64,000 nucleotides of DNA from Anadara kagoshimensis (taxonomy: Eukaryota; Mollusca; Bivalvia; Arcoida; Arcidae): positions 57,824,539 through 57,888,538 of the forward strand of contig CM037874.1 of assembly GCA_021292105.1 (NCBI GenBank), written 5' to 3'. Position numbers and translations under genes: made by a program. The notes under the pieces were generated by a model. The model was not told the DNA's origin. It did not search any database and saw nothing but the letters and a program-made list of their open reading frames with translations. Positions 36,846 to 50,700 of this stretch are shown in pieces. Within the stretch, counting starts at the first letter, position 1. The number at the start of each line of letters is the position of its first letter.

Positions 36846-37194
36846 TATGTCAGGGTTCCAATACTAACTCTGGTCCGTTAGACCTTGGCCAGTAAAAATT
36901 TAAAAGGACCAGTAAAACATCATCATTGGCTGATACAATGGACCAATATAAAATCAGTGCCAACCTGGAGGGTTTTAGATCATCATATGGAATACTGAAT
37001 AGTAACATGCGAGTACCGTAATTGTGGGATATAAGGCAAAATCCACTGCCCTAATGTTGTAGAGCTCCAATAGGCTTCTAAAGCATTCAAGTAAAATTTT
37101 CTCCAGGGAGGCCTCCCAAACACCCACCAACAGGAGGGCTTTGGCACCTTTCTGTACTATCCCTAAAGAGACAAAGGCCACAGGATCACCACTT

Positions 37195-37365
37195 CATGGT
37201 GCTTATCCAGAGTTCATCAAGGAAGGACCAGTACAAATGGGGAAGGACTACTAGTACCAGATTAAAATCCTGTCTATCCGGGTCTGTCCTGGGTGGGATT
37301 CAAGCCCAAGGGGTGAGAGGTGTAAGCAAGTGTTTAGACCACTCGGTCACAAAGACCCCCTCCCC
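37195..37365 (-). mobile_element. tRNA-derived SINE head, minus strand
   Basis: Minus strand reads 'tctttgtgaccgagtggtct' (A-box region) and 'gggcttgaatcccacccagg' (B box). Confidence 0.6.
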
Positions 37366-37849
37366 CCTCTTTCAAACAAGAACCTATTTTAACATATACA
37401 TATACATCTAGTTTTAAAAGTTTAATTTGTAAATAAGGTCCGCATTGTGACAAAAACACAAAGAATAAAAAAACTCATTTAAATATATTCAGTGTTTTAT
37501 ATTGTGTACCAAATAAAAGGAAAAATTATTTTGTCCATAGATTCTGTGGTTGTAATGTATATCCTTTGAACCACAACTTCTCTCCATTTCAGGATATTAG
37601 TATTCCTTGGCTTGGACACTATGTTAGAATCACCAATGAGTCACACGATGTCCCTTATTTGAGCCGTAATATTTACTTGGAAACTATTTCCAGTTTTTAT
37701 TACATCTGGATATCTGTATAACTCCCTTTTATTACCACAATAATTCCGATTTTTGATGACATCCCCGGGCATGTATACACCTTCTCATTACAATAGTAAT
37801 TTCAACTTTTGGTGACATATGCCTGCGTGCATGGCCCTTTTCATTACCA

Positions 37850-38175
37850 GAGTAATTCAAATTTTTGGTAATATCTAAATGCCGTTTAACCCTTATCATT
37901 ACCATGGTAATTCCAATTTTTGGTAATGTCCAAATGCCGTTTAACCCTTATCATTACCATGGTAATTCCAATTTTTGGTAATGTCCAAATGCCGTTTAAC
38001 CCTTATCATTACCATGGTAATTCCAATTTTTGGTAATGTCCAAATGCCGTTTAACCCTTATCATTACCATGGTAATTCCAATTTTTGGTAATGTCCAAAT
38101 GCCGTTTAACCCTTATCATTACCATGGTAATTTCAATTTTTGGTAATGTCCAAATGCCGTATAATCCTTTTTATT
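37850..38175. repeat. 55-bp minisatellite, about 6 copies
   Basis: Unit contains 'aaatgccgtttaacccttat' and 'accatggtaattccaatttt'; central copies are identical. Flanked on both sides by more diverged copies (37690-37850 and 38175-38400). Confidence 0.92.
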
Positions 38176-38470
38176 ACCATTGTAATCCCAAATGTTTGTT
38201 GATATCATGGATGCCCGTATAACACATTTCCTTGCCATAACAATTCAAGCTTATGATGACGATGGGATGCCCCTTTCATTGCTGCAGTCCATTATGTTAT
38301 TAAATAACCCATTTCCTTTTCACAGTAATTCCAATTTATGGTGACCTCTGGGTGCCTGTATAACCCATTTCCATTTCACAGTAATTCCAATTTGTGGTGA
38401 CATTCAGATGCCTGTATATCCAAAGATAACATCTCCTCTGTTTCAACAAACTATTTATTTTCCCTGCGGT

Positions 38471-38700
38471 AGATGCAAGTCAGTAGATCTCTAACTTGTC
38501 ACTATTCTATATTCTGTATCTTTGTTGTGATTTCTTTGTCTGTCTGCTGTAGATGTAAGCCGGTAGATCTCTAACTTGTTACTATTCTATATTCTGTATC
38601 TTTGTTGTGATTTCTTTGTCTGTCTGCTGTAGATGTAGGCCAGTAGATCTCTAACTTGTCACTATTCTATATTCCTTATCATTGTTGTGATTTCTTTGTC
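38471..38700 (-). repeat. 80-bp tandem array duplicating the ZSWIM7 C-terminal coding end
   Basis: Copies begin at 38471, 38551 and 38631 (period 80). The third overlaps the last ZSWIM7 exon: on the minus strand it encodes DKEITTMIRNIE and the stop. The other two, in the 3' UTR, would encode DKEITTKIQNIE and a stop. A minus-strand AATAAA at 38459-38454 follows, so the array is inside the transcript. Confidence 0.88.
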
Positions 38701-38766
38701 CGATACATCAAACTCTTTACACTTACACATTGCCTCTGCTAGTCTTATTGCAAGTAAATGTTTACA
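38662..38766 (-). CDS. ZSWIM7: ZSWIM7 exon 7 (CKH and C-terminus)
   Basis: 105 nt after TGTTTCAG; encodes CKHLLAIRLAEAMCKCKEFD and VSDKEITTMIRNIE, then TAG. Supplies the Cys and His that complete the SWIM finger. Confidence 0.93.
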   Translation of the reverse strand, partial: CKHLLAIRLAEAMCKCKEFDVSDKEITTMIRNIE

Positions 38767-41700
38767 CTGAAACAGTAACATAGATACACATTTATAGATT
38801 TAATTAATCTTCAATTATTACATATACTGCAGGGGTCATCACTAACATTTTTGGGTGGATGCTGTAAACTAAAGTCTTTCTTAATCTCAAGTGCCAAATC
38901 AACTAGAACCTGTAAAAGTTTTAAACTGCCATATCTTTTGGTTTATGCCAAGATTATGTTTCAAGGTATATATATATATATATACTATTGTAGATCAATG
39001 TGACCTTGAATGAAGGTCAAGATTGACAAACTTTGAAAAATTGTTATTCCTTTATACTGATGTTAAATATAAAGCTGTGAGACATTTACTTTTGATTCAT
39101 GACAAGCTGTTTAACAACATATTTTCTTCTGAGTGTAACTGTGACCTTGAATGAAGGTCAAGGTCATCAAACTTAACTTAGCCCTTTCATAACCTGACAG
39201 GGTTCGACTCTTACGCTAGTCCATTGTACCTTGGCCAGTAAAAATTTGGCAGGATCAGTGACTGGTCTGACAGACTAGTAGAAATCAGTGCCAACCTGGA
39301 AAGTTTTAGATGCTCAGACATCATCATATAATATTTGGTAGGTTACATAATCATAGTTTTTGTTAGACAGGACACATTTTATAATCTGAAGTTCACTACT
39401 ACCTAGAAATGAAGCTGGGAGCTGGACTGGTTACATTTACTTTGTATATAAGACTTAAAGTTTACAGACAAACTTACCATTAAATGTTCATCTTTCAGTA
39501 AAACTGAAACAGAAAGTTAAAGATTATCAAGATTTCTATCAAAGTACTGAAAGTACTGAAATCCAAAAGCCTGATTTTCAAAACAATGGTTTAACAAGTT
39601 TAACATTAAGACAAAGGAGATATCAAGTTTTGAAGTTTTTTGGGGCTAAAAATATCTGAAAGTGAAAAGAACAGTGTAGTACATTTTTAAATTATCTAGT
39701 GTCTTGATTAAGGCTGTAAAGCGGAAATATTGACCATGAGCTAAATTTATAATGGATTTTCTTCTCAGGGAATAATATTAAGAAAGTAATACTAGTATCT
39801 GTTTATGTTCTCAGACAAAAGCATTTTAAAGCTGACCATCATTTTTCTGAGATTTGCTGCCAATTTACAATTTATACTCACAGAAAATGCATAAACTATG
39901 ACTGGTCAATGAGATAATATGGCAGGAAACAGTATCAGGACCGATTCATGTCTGCGGGGCAGTGAATTGCCACAGACTGTTTACATTTCATTGTTGATTA
40001 TGTCACTGATAACACCAATCAAAAGATGTATCTAGATCTTATAATTTCTTAAATTATAAGATCTAAATAAATTTTTACTGTTTACGCATGAATTTTTAAG
40101 AAATATGCTTCCCTGAAAACTGAAGACATTGTGACGTAAGTGGTATTATCAGTGACGTGATCAACATAGAAATGTGAACAGTGTGTGGTAATTCACTGTC
40201 CTGCACACAAGATGCGGTCCTGATACTGTTTCCTGCCATATGTATCTTATTTCTAATCATGTGGTATGCAACAGTCCAAAATGTTTGAAACAGTTGTTAA
40301 CATTGCCATTGAATGTTCACTGATAGGCAAGGAAACTTACAATAGTCCATTACGGAAACTACTGAGTAAGCCTACTTAATAATATGTCAATATAACACTC
40401 CTTTCTCATTAAGAGAGTGCTCACTCCATAAGTGGGAGGAACTTATGCCAACCCCGGCCGGATCTGACCCAGGACTTTAAAGTGGGTAGTGACTGTTCTT
40501 TTGCCAAGCACTCTGCATTACGAAATGAAAGTCACGGTTCTTTCGGATGGGAACTTAAAATAAACAAGGTCCAGTGTCTTGGTAGGCTTGGCACGCTTTG
40601 TGGGGGGGCTCATTTACCAGGCGCACTATTTCCATGTGTACTCATATCTTATAATTTCATAGCAAAGAAGCTCGATATCTTGGAAGAGAGCGATAGCAAA
40701 GCACGTGTTCACTATCGTGAAATGCTGTACAATAAAAATGTTTTGCACAAAATTTACAGAGTACTGAACATGAGTGGCATAATGGTCAACCATATTCACA
40801 AATGTCCTTGATAACAGTGAAAGGTCAGTGTATTGGACACAATTATAACTTCATGTTTTTGGGGCTTTAGCTTGATGAAATTCAAACAAAATAACACGAT
40901 AGAACCAAACATACTTTCAAGTTATCCATCATATTTCAGCAAAAGGCATTAAAATCATCAAAGTGTTATTGTACAGTCAACCCTGTCTATAAAGGCAACC
41001 CAAGGAAACCAGTAAAAGTGACCTTTATGGACAGGTGGCCTTTATATACAGATTTAATTAATATGAATGAAGAATGATTGGGATATAATTCTATTGGCCT
41101 TTATAAGCAGGTGGCCATTATATAGAAGTGCCCCTTAAGGCAGGTTGGACTGTGGTTAAAATACAGAGTATAGTACCATTATGTAGGAGATTAGTCAAGT
41201 CAGAACGTTCAAATACAGCTACCGCAAGTTGAGTTGAGTAACGGTGTTAAATGTCCCAGTCAATAATATTTCACTTATGCCCAAACATCGCCAGCTATAG
41301 GCAAAGGTGCAAAAATGTTGCCTGTGCGTTGTGCTGATGGCATTATACAGCAGTTTCTTTTTTGTGCAACACCTAAGGTGACACGAGACCTCACTTATTT
41401 AAAGTTCCCATTCGAAAGATCCATGCCCTTCATTTCATAATTTCGTAATGCCAAGTGCTTGGTAAAAGAACTACCCACTACCCACTTTCAAGTCTTGGGT
41501 CAGACCCAGATGGGGCTCCAACCTATGACCTCCCACTTATGGAGCGAGTACTCTACCAACTGATCCCCAGCAAATATAGAGGTAACTTGTCTATTATAGC
41601 CTGGATAGATTGAAGTGAAACAAAGTTTGTCTGTGGAAGGTTCTGAAAAAAGTGAAAAGTGAAATACATGTAATTACAAATGACTGGTTTTGGAGAAAGT

Positions 41701-44700
41701 TTTGAAGAAAATTACCCAAGTACCTATATGATGGACAAAACAGTACAAACTGGTAGTCAGACAGGTATATGGTGTACCAGAGCTTCCCACCACCTGTAAG
41801 ACAAACTTACTGGATGGTACTTACCTGAGTACCTATATGATGGACAAGAACAGTACAAACTGGTAGTCAGACAGGTATATGGTGTACCAGAGCTTCCGAC
41901 CACCTGTAAGACAAACTTACTGGATGGTACTTACCTGAGTACCTGTATGATGGACAAGAACAGTACAAACTGGTAGTTGGATGGTACTTACCTGAGTACC
42001 TGTATGATGGACAAGAACAGTACAAACTGGTAGTCAGACAGGTATATGGTGTACCAGAGCTTCCCACCACCTGTAAGACAAACTTACTGGATGGTACTTA
42101 CCTGAGTACCTATATGATGGACAAGAACAGTACAAACTGGTAGTTGGATGGTACTTACCTGAGTACCTGTATGATGGACAAGAACAGTACAAACTGGTAG
42201 TCAGACAGGTATAGGGTGTACCGGAGCTTCCCACCACCTGTAAGACAAACTTACTGGATGGTACTTACCTGAGTACCTATATGATGGACAAGAACAGTAC
42301 AAACTGGTAGTTGGATGGTACTTACCTGAGTACCTGTATGATGGACAAGAACAGTACAAACTGGTAGTCAGACAGGTATAGGGTGTACCGGAGCTTCCCA
42401 CCACCTGTAAGACAAACTTACTGGATGGTACTTACCTGAGTACCTATATGATGGACAAGAACAGTACAAACTGGTAGTTGGATGGTACTTACCTGAGTAC
42501 CTGTATGATGGACAAGAACAGTACAAACTGGTAGTCAGACAGGTATATGGTGTACCAGAGCTTCCAACCACCTGTAAGACAAACTTACTGGATGGTACTT
42601 ACCTGAGTACCTGTATGATGGACAAGAACAGTACAAACTGGTAGTCAGACAGGTATAGGGTGTACCGGAGCTTCCGACCACCTGTAAGACAAACTTACTG
42701 GATGGTACTTACCTGAGTACCTATATGATGGACAAGAACAGTACAAACTGGTAGTTGGATGGTACTTACCTGAGTACCTGTATGATGGACAAGAACAGTA
42801 CAAACTGGTAGTCAGACAGGTATATGGTGTACCAGAGCTTCCAACCACCTGTAAGACAAACTTACTGGATGGTACTTACCTGAGTACCTGTATGATGGAC
42901 AAGAACAGTACAAACTGGTAGTCAGACAGGTATAGGGTGTACCGGAGCTTCCGACCACCTGTAAGACAAACTTACTGGATGGTACTTACCTGAGTACCTA
43001 TATGATGGACAAGAACAGTACAAACTGGTAGTTGGATGGTACTTACCTGAGTACCTGTATGATGGACAAGAACAGTACAAACTGGTAGTCAGACAGGTAT
43101 AGGGTGTACCGGAGCTTCCCACCACCTGTAAGACAAACTTACTGGATGGTACTTACCTGAGTACCTATATGATGGACAAGAACAGTACAAACTGGTAGTT
43201 GGATGGTACTTACCTGAGTACCTGTATGATGGACAAGAACAGTACAAACTGGTAGTCAGACAGGTATAGGGTGTACCGGAGCTTCCCACCACCTGCAAAT
43301 AACCACATGAATAGGTAAACACAAACATCAGTATAGATAAGACAATAAAATCAAGGTAATGGAGATATATAGGGTATATTTTAAGAAAACGGAACAACAA
43401 AAGTGAAAAAATTGCACTGACCTGGGCTACAGAAGGAAAAAGAAAGAGAGGAAGACCAAGAGAGGCCAGGAGAAGATTAACAGAGAAGAAAAGAAATGAT
43501 ATGGCTGGCCAAGTTTGAGGACTGCACAGATTGATGTTTTAAATAGGATGAAGCGGAGACCTGTGCCTTGCCTTATGCTCCACTAGGAGCAAAGTGGATA
43601 GGTAGGTAGGTGGGTAGGTAGGCAAACAACAATGACCTGTCCATTTGACGTTACATTAGGAATACCTGTATTCATATAAAGGATCCAGCCAATACATTGT
43701 ACATGGGTAGTGTTAGGATTCACAGTTATTTAAAATATATACAAAATGCAAATGACTAGTGTTCACATTATGAAGACAAAATAAGCATGCATGATCTCTA
43801 ATTAATGTATCCGTCCATTTTAAATATTTAAATTAAAGGTGAAACGGACAGGTCAATGTTGTTTGCCTATATCTGGACATGTCCGAGTGGTATATGGGTG
43901 GACATGTTCGAGTGGTATTGTCACTGGCTTCTGAAGTCAAGGGTCTTGGGTTCAAATCTCACTCAGGACTTGCCTAAACTAGAGCTTTAAAAAGCTCATT
44001 ACCAAAATTGTCCTCGGATGAGACTCATAACCAAGGTCCTGTGTCTCAGTGCACGTTAAAGACACCTCTGTAGAGTTCCAAAAAAAAAAGTAGACCACCT
44101 GTGGCCTCTACAGAGAATGCTTACAACTAGAAGCAAATGAAACATGCTGAGCAAGAAGATAAGTTATACCCTGTAATTTATATTTTTAAAGAGCACTTTT
44201 GCCTATACCCTGTAATTTACATTTTTAACGAGCACTTTATTTTTTAATATATACCTGTGATTACAAACCCCCAAACTTAAACATGCTCAAAAAATAAAAG
44301 TTTATAAATTAGTAAATGGTAATAACAATTTCTATATAACTGGATATATCATGTAGATGGCAGTTTGAACATGTTGAAGTCAGTCCATACAGCATTCTGC
44401 TAGTAGACTTGAAAATAAAATTCAGCTTACTAGCCTTTGGAAACATATTAACTAAATATCATGATGAAATGTAAGATTTTCACACAAATTTCAGTCAGGC
44501 TTCAAATTCAATAATCTTTAAGCTTGGAGATGCATGGTACACTGTAACATGATCATTGACATACCTGATACAATATCCACACACTTGGATTGATTAAGAA
44601 AAAATCAACATGTCCCCGTGGTATATTGTCGAATAATACATGGGTCAGAGTTCACATGTGGAAAAATATATCACGAGGTGGCTTTGCCACTGAGTGATAT

Positions 44701-47700
44701 ATTTGCAGCATGTTAATGACTGCCCGTGTAATATTAACATGATTTAGATAAAAAGGATTGAAATAAACATTGCAAAATCTTTCTTCGGATGTACATTTTA
44801 CTATCTATTTGCAAAAAGGTCTATGGAAACAATTCGGCTGTTGAGATTACCTCTATTAAAAAAAAATTATTTATGAATGAAAATTATGTCAACCATTGTT
44901 GGCCACACATAGCATGACATCATAAGATAAGCAAGAGAGTACGTCATTAAAACAGAAAAGCGATGGGTATACCCTTTGTTATAATACGACTGGCTCTCTT
45001 CATGTTTCACATGAAGGAAAACACAAGTCATGTTAAGATAAATAGTTTAAATGGGGTTTACGTCACAGTCAAGAATATTTCATTTATATGGAGATGTCAC
45101 CAGCTATAGGTGAAGTTTTGACCTTTGCAGTGTAATATGCAGGGAGAGTTCTTTCTCAGACCACTCCATCTGTGACATTGGACACCAGTTTTAAGGTCTT
45201 TTAAAGGACCTTATGACTTTCATTTCTAAATGCTGAGTGCTTTAAAAAAGTCACTACCTATTTTCAAGTCATGGTCAGACTCTGCCAGGCTTCCAACCTA
45301 TGACCTCCCACATACAAAACGAGTGGCTATCAAGCTACTGAGCTACCATAGTGGTATACTTGAAGATGTGACACTCATTTACCTGATACACTGTCCGCCC
45401 GCTTGTAGATCTGATCAGAGTTATCTTCTCATTGTCAACCAAATCTAGGGCTGCTAGTAACGGAGTTTGGAACACAAACTGGAGCCTACAAAAGTGTTCA
45501 GACAATACTGTTAAACCTTGTAATTGAATGGCACAATTCAGGCCAAGTTTTTACCCTTTTTGTGTGTAATTCAAGCATGCCAGGCCTTTGTAATTAAATG
45601 GCACAATTCAGGCCAAGTTTTTACTCTTTTTGTGTGTAATTCAAGCATGCCAGGCCCTTGTAATTAAATGGCATAATTCAGGCCAAGTTTTTACCCTTTT
45701 TGTGTGTAATTCAAGCATGCCAGGCCCTGGTCGGAACATTGTGGGCGTAGTCGGCGATCCGTCATTAGGTTTAGGTTGGAATTCCATTCCAGACTAGTGT
45801 GGGAAAGTCTGTCAGTTCATTTGCCAACAGCTGGAGGTAAGTGTAATATAATATAGTGAAAAATTCTTAACTTTGAGGTAAAGCACAATTCACAAAAACA
45901 AACAAATAAAAAAAAATATACATGTACTTACGCAGACAATATTTCATCTGTCACTGTAACACAAATTTAATTTCATTAGTGGCCAATTTTTGTGAAAATA
46001 TAATCATTATTAGAGTATTTTTTACTAATTGTGGAAAATAACTTTTGGGAGCCATGGACTATATCTATATCTCAGCAGTGCATAGGTAAATTTTTTTAAA
46101 GAAATTAGAAGCAGGGATTTTTCTGACCTTTTTGGGAAAAGGACCTTGGGATGAAATTGGGAAAATGCTCAACAAAAATGTAAGTTTTGGAAAAAATCAA
46201 CAAAAAAACAACATATTAGAAATTCTAGACCACTAGAATACTGGTAACTGAACAAATTATATCGGTGTTCACAGAAAAATAGCGCTGTCTCTTTTGTCTC
46301 TATATAAATCATCCAGCAAAATGTGGGTTAATATAGATTGAAATCGTTATCAGAACGAGATATCCTCCGAATATGATGTTGATGATCTTGTTAAAATTTT
46401 TTTCTTAAAAAATTGATAAACATAGCTAATTGGGAATTTTTTACTACAGAATTGGGAAAAATGTATGTTTTTTTTGCATTGGGAATGGGTCCCTTTACCG
46501 GACCCTGTGGATACCCAGAAAAATTCCTGAGAAGCCAATGATAATTTGGCTACAAGGGATGGAAATCAAAGATTTTTAATATATTTATATTATTAATATC
46601 ATCATGACTGTCCTTATCACCGCTGAGATTAAGATATAGCCCATGGATCCTAAAAGTAAGTATGGGCCTCTGAATTGTACACATTTTAGCTATTTATCAC
46701 TATTACAAAGTTACCACTGGGGTAGCTTAGTTAGCAGAGTGCTCCCTCCGTGAGTGGGAAGTCATGGGTTTGAGCCCCGACCGGGTCTGACCCAAGTGGG
46801 TAGTGACTGTTCTTTTGCCAAGCACTTGGCATTACGAAATGAAAGTCAGAGTTCTTTCGGATGGGAACTTAAAATAAACAAGGTACTGTGTCTTGGTAGG
46901 CTTGCCACGATTAAGAACCCTGATGTTTAATGCCATCAGCGAAACCCACAGGCAAAATTTCTGCACCTTTGTTTATAGCTGCAGACATATGGATATAAGT
47001 GAAATATTCTTGACTGAAACGTTAAACACCATTACTCAACTCAACTATTACAAAGTTCTTTTTTTAAGTTAGCTGAGTCCCCAAATCAAAATAGTTAAGG
47101 TTAATCCCTGCTTATGGAAATTTCTGAGAGTAAAGATCGCAGAGCTGCCAACCCTATTTATGTTACTGCGGGTCCGACCAAAATCTGACCGTGTCTGGGT
47201 GCATCCCTACCAAAAGACTTGAAAATTAATAAAAAAAATATGCTGCATTGTCATCATGGTCATGTGATGTCTTAGAGAAATGGATACAATGTAATGCATG
47301 TAGTGATTTTTCACCTGATCCCGGACACAAAATTTATCCACTACAACCTTAGTTCACCCATGTAAATCACTCTAATTAGCCGCGATTACAGATGGATTTG
47401 ATTTATATTGAATAAACATTGCAAATCCTCAAACTCTTTGGTCGTTTGTGGGTCAGTCCCATTCTTGGCAGGTCAGCGGGAATTAAATTTCCAAATGAAG
47501 GTCGGACCTGCGGGTTGCGGGTCAGTTGGCAGCTCTGAGATCTAAAGTGTTTGGTTATGAATCACAGCACCTCTCAACACCTAGATTCTAATCCCACTTG
47601 GGGTTTATTGATGAACAGATATGAAGTACATGTGTGTAATATCAAGGATGACATTTATGTGTGTATCAAGGGTCCGGTAACGGTCATGTCCAACAAAAGT

Positions 47701-50700
47701 TTATTTTGACCGACGTGAAAATTCACCAGTTGGACATTTTTGGTTTTCTGACATTTTCACACTGTGTATCTATATGTTAATGTTTCTGTTGGATAGGGGA
47801 AGAGATATTCAGTTTCAATTTCCAAGAATAACATACTAGTAGTTTTAATGTGTATAAACTTCAATTCAGGTGATTCCATAACTATAATGGAGTGATTCTC
47901 AGTCATGGTGTTTTATGCCTCATTGTCAAGATTTTTTAGCCAATGGGGAAGCTCAACTGGTAGAGTGTCCTCTCTGTATGTGGGATGTCATGGGTTAAAT
48001 CCTGGCCAGCTGATGGCATTATACAGCAGGGTTTTTATCATGCCATGCCTACCACGACACGGGACCTCCTTTATTTTCAGTTGCAATCCAAAAGAACCGT
48101 GAATTTCATTCCTTAATGACGAGTACTTGGTGATGCGGTTCAAACCTCCCATTTACGGAGCAAGCACTCTACTAACTGAGCTACTGCAGTGGTGAAAAAC
48201 TTGAACAGCTGTTGTATGCATTCATCAAAATATGGCAAGAATACCCCCATAACCCCCCCCCCCATTTAAGACCTATTGGTCATACAGCTTAAGTACAAAC
48301 GTACTTACATTTATACTGTTGGTTTTACATACACTAGTGATAACAATATCAATACTCCCATCTATTTAAAATATTGATACGTATTAGTATATCCTCGACC
48401 GTCCGTGATTCGAGACTCTAATAGAAAACCAACTAAATTTGCTTACGCAACAAGAATTTGAGAGCTGAAAATAGACAACTGATTTTTCTGGATAGTTTTA
48501 CAGTAAATACCTAAATTGTGTCTTTAATGCATGAAATTGTCACTGCAGAGACGATACTCGCGTATAATAACTGAAAACAAAAATGGCCTCGAATCTTAGG
48601 ACGCTCTCGATTTTAGGACGGTCGACGATATAGATATATTGTTACAGCCATACTTACATTTACCATTAGTTTTATAAACACTCTCTACTTCTGATATCAA
48701 CTGATCAGCTATGTCCTCTATTGTATCTAGAAAGAAGAAAATAGTGTATAAACTCTTGGGTAAATAAAGATTTTATTTTGATAGAAAAGTTTCATTTTAT
48801 CAAAAACATGCAACTAAGCATTCCATCAAAAAATTAAAAATATTGCTTGACATACAGTAAAACCTAAATTAATTGACTTTGGGTTTTTATTTAGGGGGTA
48901 GGAGGATTAAATTTTGGTGTTATAACAGAATTTGGTGATAAAATGATGGAGGCTTGTAAAGAAACACAAAACAGCATAAGAGAAATTTATTTTGCGACTT
49001 TAAAAATTTTTAGAATTGTGTGACGATAAGCAAGGTGGCGAAGTTATTGAGGGTCATTAATAGCGATTTATATATATATTTAGTGTTGGAAATAACAGCC
49101 AGCCACATGCTCCGCTGAAAAATGTTTATTTCAAACAATGGAATATATCAACTGTCATTTTGCATTTGAAGTCTAAATGCTGCCTAGCTACCATGCCAGA
49201 CAAAAATTTTAAATCTGTATCAACCATGGAAGGATGTTTAACAACAAATATCATTCAATTTAACCTAGTTGTTCTAGAGAATTGGTAAAAAATAAGATCT
49301 TATTGTTCTTGTTCTAACGAGGAATTCATGTTTAATGGTTTTTTTTAATTTTTATTTTTTTTATATAGAAAAATATGATTGGTATACAACTCCTTTACAC
49401 ATATCAAATTTTAACTAAATCTGTACCTAAATAAACCTGTAAACCTTTTTCAGAGCCAACAGACAATCAGTCTGTGTGTGACCTACAAGACTTATGTGGC
49501 CTATATCTGACTGTATATGACCTACATCTGTCTATGTGACCTATATCTGTCTGTATGTGACCTATATCTGTCTGTATGTGACCTATATCTGTCTCTTTGT
49601 GACCTATATGTCTGTATGTGACCTATATCTGTCTGTATGTGACCTATATGTCTGTATGTGACCTATATCTGTCTGTATGTGACCTATATCTGTCTGTATG
49701 TGACCTACATATGACTATTTGACCTACACAACTTTATGTGACCTACATATGACTGGCAACCATTTTTAGAATGAGAAGACAATCACTGGCTGTATGTGGC
49801 CTACATCTGGCTGTGTGACCTACATCTAACTGTATGTGACCTACATTTGACTGTAAACCATTAGAACCAGAGGATAATCACAGGCTGTGTGACCTACACA
49901 TGCCTGTATGTGACCTACTTCTGACTATGTGGCCTACATATGACTATATGTGACCTACATATATATAACTTTGTGACATACATCTGACTGTGTGGCCTAC
50001 ATATGACTGTATTACTTACTTACTTACTTAGGCCTTGAACCCCTGGTGGGGCATAGGCCATCCACAACTGCCCGCCTTGGGTAGTTGTGAATGTTTCTGT
50101 AGCATGTGGGTTTTTTACAGGGTGGGTTGCTAACCCTACGCCCAACCCTCCTCCTTTATCCGGGCTTGGGACCGGCTGTTGTCTCAGAGAGTCCACAGGC
50201 GGAGTTACATATGACTGTATGTGACCTATATATGCCTGTGTGCGACATACATGACAATGTGACCTACATATGCCTGTATGTTACATAATTCATACATGCC
50301 ATATCTCACGCCGTGAGGCAAAACCTCACGGATTTTTGTTTATTTTTGAAACTCCCGGCGTTAGATTGATTTCTCACGGAAAATTGCTATGCCGCCCTTT
50401 ATTTTTTTTCAAAGAAGCTACGCCAATCAGTAGGGATGATTACTGAATAAACATGGTTTGAAGTGTCCAAAGTCGTGTGCAATGTACCGTAGATAATTCC
50501 CTAATCGGCAAGTGGACACGCGTTGTCACCTTCATGGTGTACTTGGTCATTTAATTTAAGATACACGTGTATGGATTTATCATTTGTTATAACAATTACA
50601 CAAATATTGTTCTTTCTTTGTAAAAATTCCAATCACATATCAGGCACCAGAGGAAGAGAGAAACTATCTTTTCTGAACAGGGAATTTTTTGGATGGAAAA

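Noticed and set aside
38471..43292. CRISPR-like arrays (regular direct repeats)
   Set aside because: Repeats are long and contiguous without unique spacers, and the gene context is eukaryotic.
41867..43400. Seven similar minus-strand open frames of 67-103 residues across the SWIM array, as a multi-domain or multi-gene repeat protein
   Set aside because: They read through the GTAAGT donors and leave the SWIM frame; the parts that match ZSWIM7 are exactly the exon segments between splice sites.
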